A stretch of DNA of 64,000 nt from contig CAYMST010000001.1 in the NCBI GenBank assembly GCA_964393115.1, forward strand, positions 1 through 64,000. The letters run 5' to 3'. This stretch comes from CAYMST01 sp964393115 (lineage in GTDB: Bacteria; Bacteroidota; Bacteroidia; Cytophagales; Cyclobacteriaceae). Made by a program: the position numbers and the translations under genes. Positions within the stretch are counted from its first letter, which is position 1. Each line of letters begins with the position of its first letter. The notes below the pieces were generated by a model. The model searched no databases. It saw nothing but the letters and a program-made list of their open reading frames with translations, and had not been told where the DNA came from. Below are positions 63,101 through 64,000 of the stretch, in pieces.

Positions 63101-64000
63101 GTCATCCATGTACATATCTTCTTTCACGATCATCGTGGCTGAGTGACCGACTTCAAATTCAACTCCATTTATTTGATCAAATTGACCGCTCAATAAAAGC
63201 GTGTCGTTACTAGTGTGCAAGTTTCGCTTCACTCTAGAAACCCCATCACCTTGAGCTAAGTACAACCTTCCAAAGTTAATGGCCACACCTGCAGAAGATT
63301 CACTTCTAATAATTTGGTCGTAGTCTCTATCGTAACGCACCAAACTGGTGACAGCCAATGAATAATTTGCAAAACCGGTCGGAAAGTTATCATATCCTCT
63401 TACGAACAAAGACCTGTTAGCATCTAATGTCAATGTCCTGGATCCCGTTACGATCAGTTTAGAATCCGCTTCTCCCGCCGCGGGGGAAGAAGAAGTACCA
63501 TTTAAAACTAAGTATCCATCTTCTATAATGCTTAAATCACCATCGATTGTTAAAGTATCATCTCGTTCAAGGTTACACCAAGAATTGATGATAACGTTCA
63601 CCTCATTACCTAAGGTTATGTTTCCATCAGTGTTGGTATTATCACCAAAACGAATATTACTTCTATTAAAGGTAACCGTACTACTGTCGAGTAGGATACC
63701 ATTTCTATTTTTAACTTCTAAAGTCGCAATTGTATGACTGTTCGTACTTGTCGAATCCGCAATAGCACCATCATCACTTATCTCGAGAAACCATGGCGCT
63801 CTAAAATTTCCAATGACTGTTTTGGTACCATTGTCTATTAGCACCCCATAAAATGTAGCTCCATCAGCTATATTCAGAAGCTGTGCTCCCCCAAGAAAAT
63901 CAGTCACACTCCAAGCATCTGCCGTAAAGGTTGCGCCGTTTAACAAGCTAAAATCACCATAGAAATCATGATTTACAGCAGTTGAGATATCCGTTCCCGT
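51143..64000 (-). CDS. Giant repeat-rich secreted protein with T9SS type A sorting domain (5' end outside window)
   Basis: At least 4,285 codons; the frame is open through base 64000, so the start lies beyond the window (a TTG at 63946 is only internal). The sequence is an almost unbroken parallel-beta-type repeat rich in G, N, T, D and S (units such as GDLTVEN, GTFNPGSATVTFNG, FYNLTI, GTKTI). Four larger modules begin WTG-x5-W-x4-NW near 60440, 56936, 54518 and 53220. Towards the end come a GDDDFIFPIGDG region, an LPVELSSFTGYA fibronectin-like domain (about 51420-51710), and a type A C-terminal sorting domain (FSIYPNPS, VEVFDLFGRMVLSS, SGTYTVRISAGN). No enzymatic motif was seen. Likely a very long surface filament or matrix protein; calcium binding by the Asp-rich loops is possible. 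Confidence 0.9.
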   Translation of the reverse strand, partial: TGTDISTAVNHDFYGDFSLLNGATFTADAWSVTDFLGGAQLLNIADGATFYGVLIDNGTKTVIGNFRAPWFLEISDDGAIADSTSTNSHTIATLEVKNRNGILLDSSTVTFNRSNIRFGDNTNTDGNITLGNEVNVIINSWCNLERDDTLTIDGDLSIIEDGYLVLNGTSSSPAAGEADSKLIVTGSRTLTLDANRSLFVRGYDNFPTGFANYSLAVTSLVRYDRDYDQIIRSESSAGVAINFGRLYLAQGDGVSRVKRNLHTSNDTLLLSGQFDQINGVEFEVGHSATMIVKEDMYMDDGTTAGSPVFDAGNTVLILDANRQQVMDGPISGNYSVATLRITNSESPTAIRRIYIDDNISIEDAFIIENPNGSASNTTIVDIDDNQIFGNNGEEDTFTLGAHCIIYTSSNDDDGFAEGFDDDDPADIVTIDSLSTVRFDLAGNQSIPNFNGGTFGTIEFSGSGNKYVRGALNIKGNVSRVGGNPVFRFGTLFFGAENYLSYSHTVAGDWNMGAAFTGDDESGPANTASPTITFNGADQVISASDFHNISFAGSGTKTITGALLIDGNVTIGDGVTVDAGNEAIDVAGNWSETGTGTFTQTGSITDFNGGTTQTIATNPSSSFNSLYVTNSSTLDVQSTIQAGFHLFIEGNSTLDMSGDTVKIKKDFYINSNAIITYADPTNSVVVMNGETEQNLRMINASEMLPTLVFENSGNKELVNNTLTVEGDLTISSESTFDARWYQVNFMGSNWNNNGTFQHQNSVNFLNTTGTVTVSTSTFHDIDIGDGTNPTSLLLSGNISCDGELNIFNNSTLDVSASNYSVTVEESWNNYGAFNPRQGTVTFVGSWTNYRTDNGSGGTQADKNFYNLTINIDPGIHFLVQRGGVVLNDRIDVLNDLRLVSGNFSLYDNANIQTLYVGGDLINEGGDFLFYHENHKIVMNGSSGTHSIDLGGDQVRDFEIDATGATYELTGDFLVRDNTNNEFTMTAGTLDLNGRSLTINRGGIDMSGGTLLVNEGSSLIINDLATDPDFNKTGGTLEVVGLEGEPATFGAADAGGFTFTQSGGDIQARYYTISSTSGDGIRIEGGTIDGSTTGNNFSDGTFTSGTGTSYMTLANISLGALSANNVVFNAGPTNNVAVDGSNLPTGTFEFVIAGGTLAGAQDESDVPDGGATTGYVLWNEDAGLTWIGGSSTNWSDAANWSDPSDVDADNIPDADDIVYLEAGSSFNPIITTSDSFSIARLIIRNAGDLTFQGAGKLNVAGNFTNFSGCTVDMTDDPASRLYVAGAWSNNGTFNEGSATVVFNGTDGIHSITTNGNGDPFYNLTVAGGDSVTYTLGSVVTVSNAFELRGGTCDASSGFNFFINKDWLVEGGIFEPGQSLVRFNGTSGSQSISGGTLYSAYFEGAATKSIDGNIAMAADVTFVSGTGNVSGNDRTIFVGRHWDLDQTDAFVPGTGTVIFNGTSTQLIESDNNHDLTFNNIIFQNSATKRIQRSTTVNGNFSVISENAFVDIFTGGVTVNITGTLSQTGGTLRIWDSNFPTAGEYSLTGGIVEYLQDGAMSVQGNITYNDLYLRALNNTDTEATLQGDITVNDDVLVHYGNVTFNVNGHTITLADAFNLDNTDSMAWNGGGIVHTGEFFWVDNDFNTTSRRLGSLSLQGSSTKQFNSNVVMEGNLTVGDGVRMYQSLYTITSDGDDTLTFESNAQLDVRVVGTGFPTGFAHYEMDPTSQVEFRASGDQTIFTNSGNLEYGLIYMYNTGTLTMDGDLTAHGNLVMNNNPTLQDGGNNLTLNGAYIDLRDYIPTAGTRVTFSGSGDQFIIDNDGSGFDFDLEKVTFSGGGTKTIYPNNGDETININDSITIASGVTVLFNYRGVNFSGEVFQNNGTINAPSTTYPFSFTGGNATIDPGTNSIGYLSVNNSTGTTVTVENNGFNIENGAFAIAADAEIDFGSLTHTIASNTFTIDPAGSWILGSGGNNATLTFDRAGTQVLPILDSANANITGVPNITTATSGTKQLSGNILVNDVTIAAATNIDVINGSDYQMTVNGSWICGGDFVQRDGTVIFNSVDTTSETITTNNELFSQVIFQGDSSRRYTMTDDMWILGNTSGNALSLSSATLDLNGNTLTLGNNDANDPDAELNIIGNGGVLEVDAGAILQFSCADDGGDDADTEIGGNLDVQSGGRLRIVGDVTNVASVARYDGGERIDINIESGGEIEAQYYNIQYLTDEGLEVEDGAILDPDNLGNNFSNGAFSQLATDAGNGTGGDDNPVSGNRYLTLEMDDTVTISNVVFGFGGTPTVGSHYNVTRSNAGGNDSTVFRGTSGPLGRNGGLYEDDGDATTPAAYNGQLRWEEPTDTRWTGGTSTDWYTASNWDNGVPSIASNDVEAVIALGSPFNPTITDSTVNISALIIEDGIIKLLDSAVLDIDGDVTLGDGSGGALIMDSTANLLVEGSWTTSTRAIFDNGDGTVTFDANAGSNVTINPGTINFHHLKFSNATNAGDFSLSASTLTVEGDLTIENSAKVIPTLGGYNFYVAGDINGTGGEFDQTVDGEVILNGANQTITAMEFDELTASGSGTKSSQGTISINDYFIIESGVVFTGNGDMNLASDVFIYGTFNGVSGQTYYMSGVSWIADPNSWTGQGTVDFNRVSGTQYIRQHTSGDNPVEFHNLVFTGGARIQLGLINAGQVEDGNVDVTGDVNITNSINQIVTQTYTIDNTSGTGTFTLGAGEAIYINGSNNFPSGFATYDLDPTSLSLYYGTIDQTIRGGVGYGNLILLYDNTKTLGGNIEINGYLQVRGSTLDASTGNYSINLAGNWITNWGNDDGQFIARSGTVTFDGDGQQLLYPGETGTQEFHDVVVNKPSGIVEVGVSNVTIGGDLNVFNGTFDINGHDGYVAGNMNASGTGAFAASGNGTYMLNASSGTPTISGNGTSIAGSIEINAPGRTYELVGDLTLTGNFTVTSGTLDLNGQTLSVGDYQDVVSVSGTLNVSTTAKPGGTLRLGNQVSLSVQAGGAINIVGTPTEVATVTSTGTTQYLFSVAGTPGNEGRIGARYYVIEYLNEDGLFINSNTLISTTNNFSDGIFQNGAFGGKYLRIENTQNLTDGDRIENIIFDDNPGGGATNINKISATTGNIQVFNYSGGFAGPNDEEDPNDLIEWLAPPTVTWTGTVSSDWFTGGNWDSNTVPLITQDVIIPQTLNEPVIDSDADTAFAKNVTLQVNSVLKINSADQDTVDLRIDGDFNFEASASLICQGTEDDIEVGGGWIVLSSAFFTPATSRVVLNSTDGIENLDNISSFYDLIIDVAGTVSLASDLSVTNSFSIDSGTLDLSSYDMTLGGTFTNAGTLNAKTQTISLIPSSTTTPISFDPGSSSLYNLVIGQALGNDVEYDLGNNLVISHDFSLIKGELDLNGYNLTIGNDDGTQDAVRIYDTLWVGANETVSLDDDVDFSVEGGGDFRLTGADQANTALLTNVTGRYDFTVKSGGRFLANHFKVEFIDNEGLWLQAGSVLEGLDNGIFDQGSGASYYLRSSNAFASDITATNLTFNSGPTNSVRRNEGAGNNLIFLDAQGAASGEALELDDGSASTGEIRWTYTNPLTVWTGASDSLWNNAANWDNGIPSSVNTVRIPNVSPNPMPVINSSTGSGNTASLTILSGGVLTIYDDETLTVVDELTNDGTIIIISGGTVSVGNSWTNNGTFDPGTSTTTLSSDANVTISGGGNFYNLIIDGAGTGAGVRFTSSSALVVENDFTILDGVYEVLNPSHTTTVGGDLVVDDTNGSFIDNLSTVTFNGASQNIGSASENTNITLNNVTLSGTGTKTLLDSLGVQGDLSIGAGVTFALGDKHLEFSGNNFDVDGTIDVSGGTSTVVFNGTAIQVITGNVSEFSLDNLVISNTAAGNSDIQLGTDININNNVNFLVGLVRASSSNPLTFNDGATVSFDGAEETSPMTFPGTDVDGNSYVVGPVHKIGDDDFIFPIGDGARIARLGISNIQGSPSNTDEYSSEFFHTPHPNRGQPKGGGMTHVSAIEYWDLSNVNGHGGHPYVTLFWDATSFAPNPAVMSVAHYTGGTWQDEGNGSYTGNQTAGSVTSSTPWTSFSPAAHGSSDGGLPVELSSFTGYADGNNVMLDWTTASELDNDYFEVHYSVNGVDFERIGTVTGQGTTSFETDYSFEHRNPLIGANYYRLKQVDFDGKFEYSDIIMIRMRKDNGSDSEFSIYPNPSTERTLSLRGINLDAAERVNVEVFDLFGRMVLSSTHISDAQGEMNESLSFGNELASGTYTVRISAGNLRKNIRLILK
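53205..60457 (-). repeat. Four WTG...NW supermodules inside the giant gene
   Basis: The module-start motif, a WTG or WIG, about five residues, W, four residues, NW, recurs at 60425-60457, 56921-56952, 54502-54534 and 53205-53236. Each is preceded by a matching element: YY or HF, then a GL or GI core, then NNFSDG/NNFSNG or DNGIFD. Distances between successive modules shrink from about 3.5 to 2.4 to 1.3 kb toward the C-terminus. Protein-level repeats; DNA is well diverged. Confidence 0.75.
55786..63400 (-). repeat. FPxGFAxY sub-repeat in the giant gene
   Basis: A second repeat type (about 40 residues: GxxNFPTGFANYSLxxTSxVxY followed by DQxI) occurs near 63370-63400, 58850-58880 and 55786-55815. 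It does not coincide with the WTG modules and marks another periodicity within the filament. Confidence 0.65.

Overview
The window comes from a free-living Bacteroidota bacterium, most likely of the order Cytophagales, at roughly 40% GC. The evidence is a Type IX secretion system (T9SS) cargo set with type A and type B C-terminal sorting domains, a PorP/SprF-like protein, the order OstA-like, bamD, rpoZ-like, coaBC, DUF4835, promoters of the Bacteroidota TTG-N17-19-TAnnTTTG type, and signal peptidase I sites that are all followed by Gln. I saw no rRNA, tRNA, CRISPR array, integrase or intact insertion sequence.

Layout. (1) 0.1-1.5 kb: a TetR regulator and a short-chain dehydrogenase, with two copies of one palindromic operator. 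(2) 1.5-15.9 kb, all minus strand: surface proteins. These are a membrane protein, a secreted leucine-rich-repeat protein (type A domain), a secreted fibre-like protein with 189-bp tandem repeats, a CPCC zinc-ribbon protein, then an operon of a 1.6-kresidue RCC1/cadherin adhesin (type B domain), its PorP/SprF-like partner and a PD40/OmpA-like protein, and finally a hybrid histidine kinase. (3) 16.2-26.3 kb: core genes. These are PEP carboxylase, a 163-bp MITE-like element, a cyclic-nucleotide-binding protein with tilS, and the envelope/housekeeping run OstA-like, bamD, rpoZ-like, coaBC, DUF4835. (4) 26.4-49.1 kb: an accessory region of mostly unrelated single genes, all on the plus strand and separated by long AT-rich spacers. 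Contents include glutaminyl cyclase, small lipoproteins, a nonsense-interrupted methyltransferase, a glycosyltransferase with a GDP-mannose-epimerase-like gene, a flavoprotein, MsrB, an M1 peptidase, a nucleoside phosphorylase and a SanA-like protein. The spacers carry at least three families of short diverged repeats and gene remnants. (5) 49.3-50.6 kb: a compact three-gene unit of a triple-span membrane protein, a tiny membrane protein and a TIR-winged-helix protein, the best candidate for an undescribed defence or signalling system. (6) 51.1-64.0 kb: most of one giant repeat-rich secreted protein (more than 4,280 codons, 5' end outside the window) with a type A sorting domain.

How the genes fit together. 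Two large adhesins and two smaller secreted proteins would pass through the T9SS. The lipoprotein glutaminyl cyclase could cyclise the N-terminal Gln left on the exported proteins. OstA-like and BamD serve outer-membrane biogenesis. The accessory region looks like a place where single genes are gained and lost. All functional calls rest on reading the sequence by eye; no database search was run.
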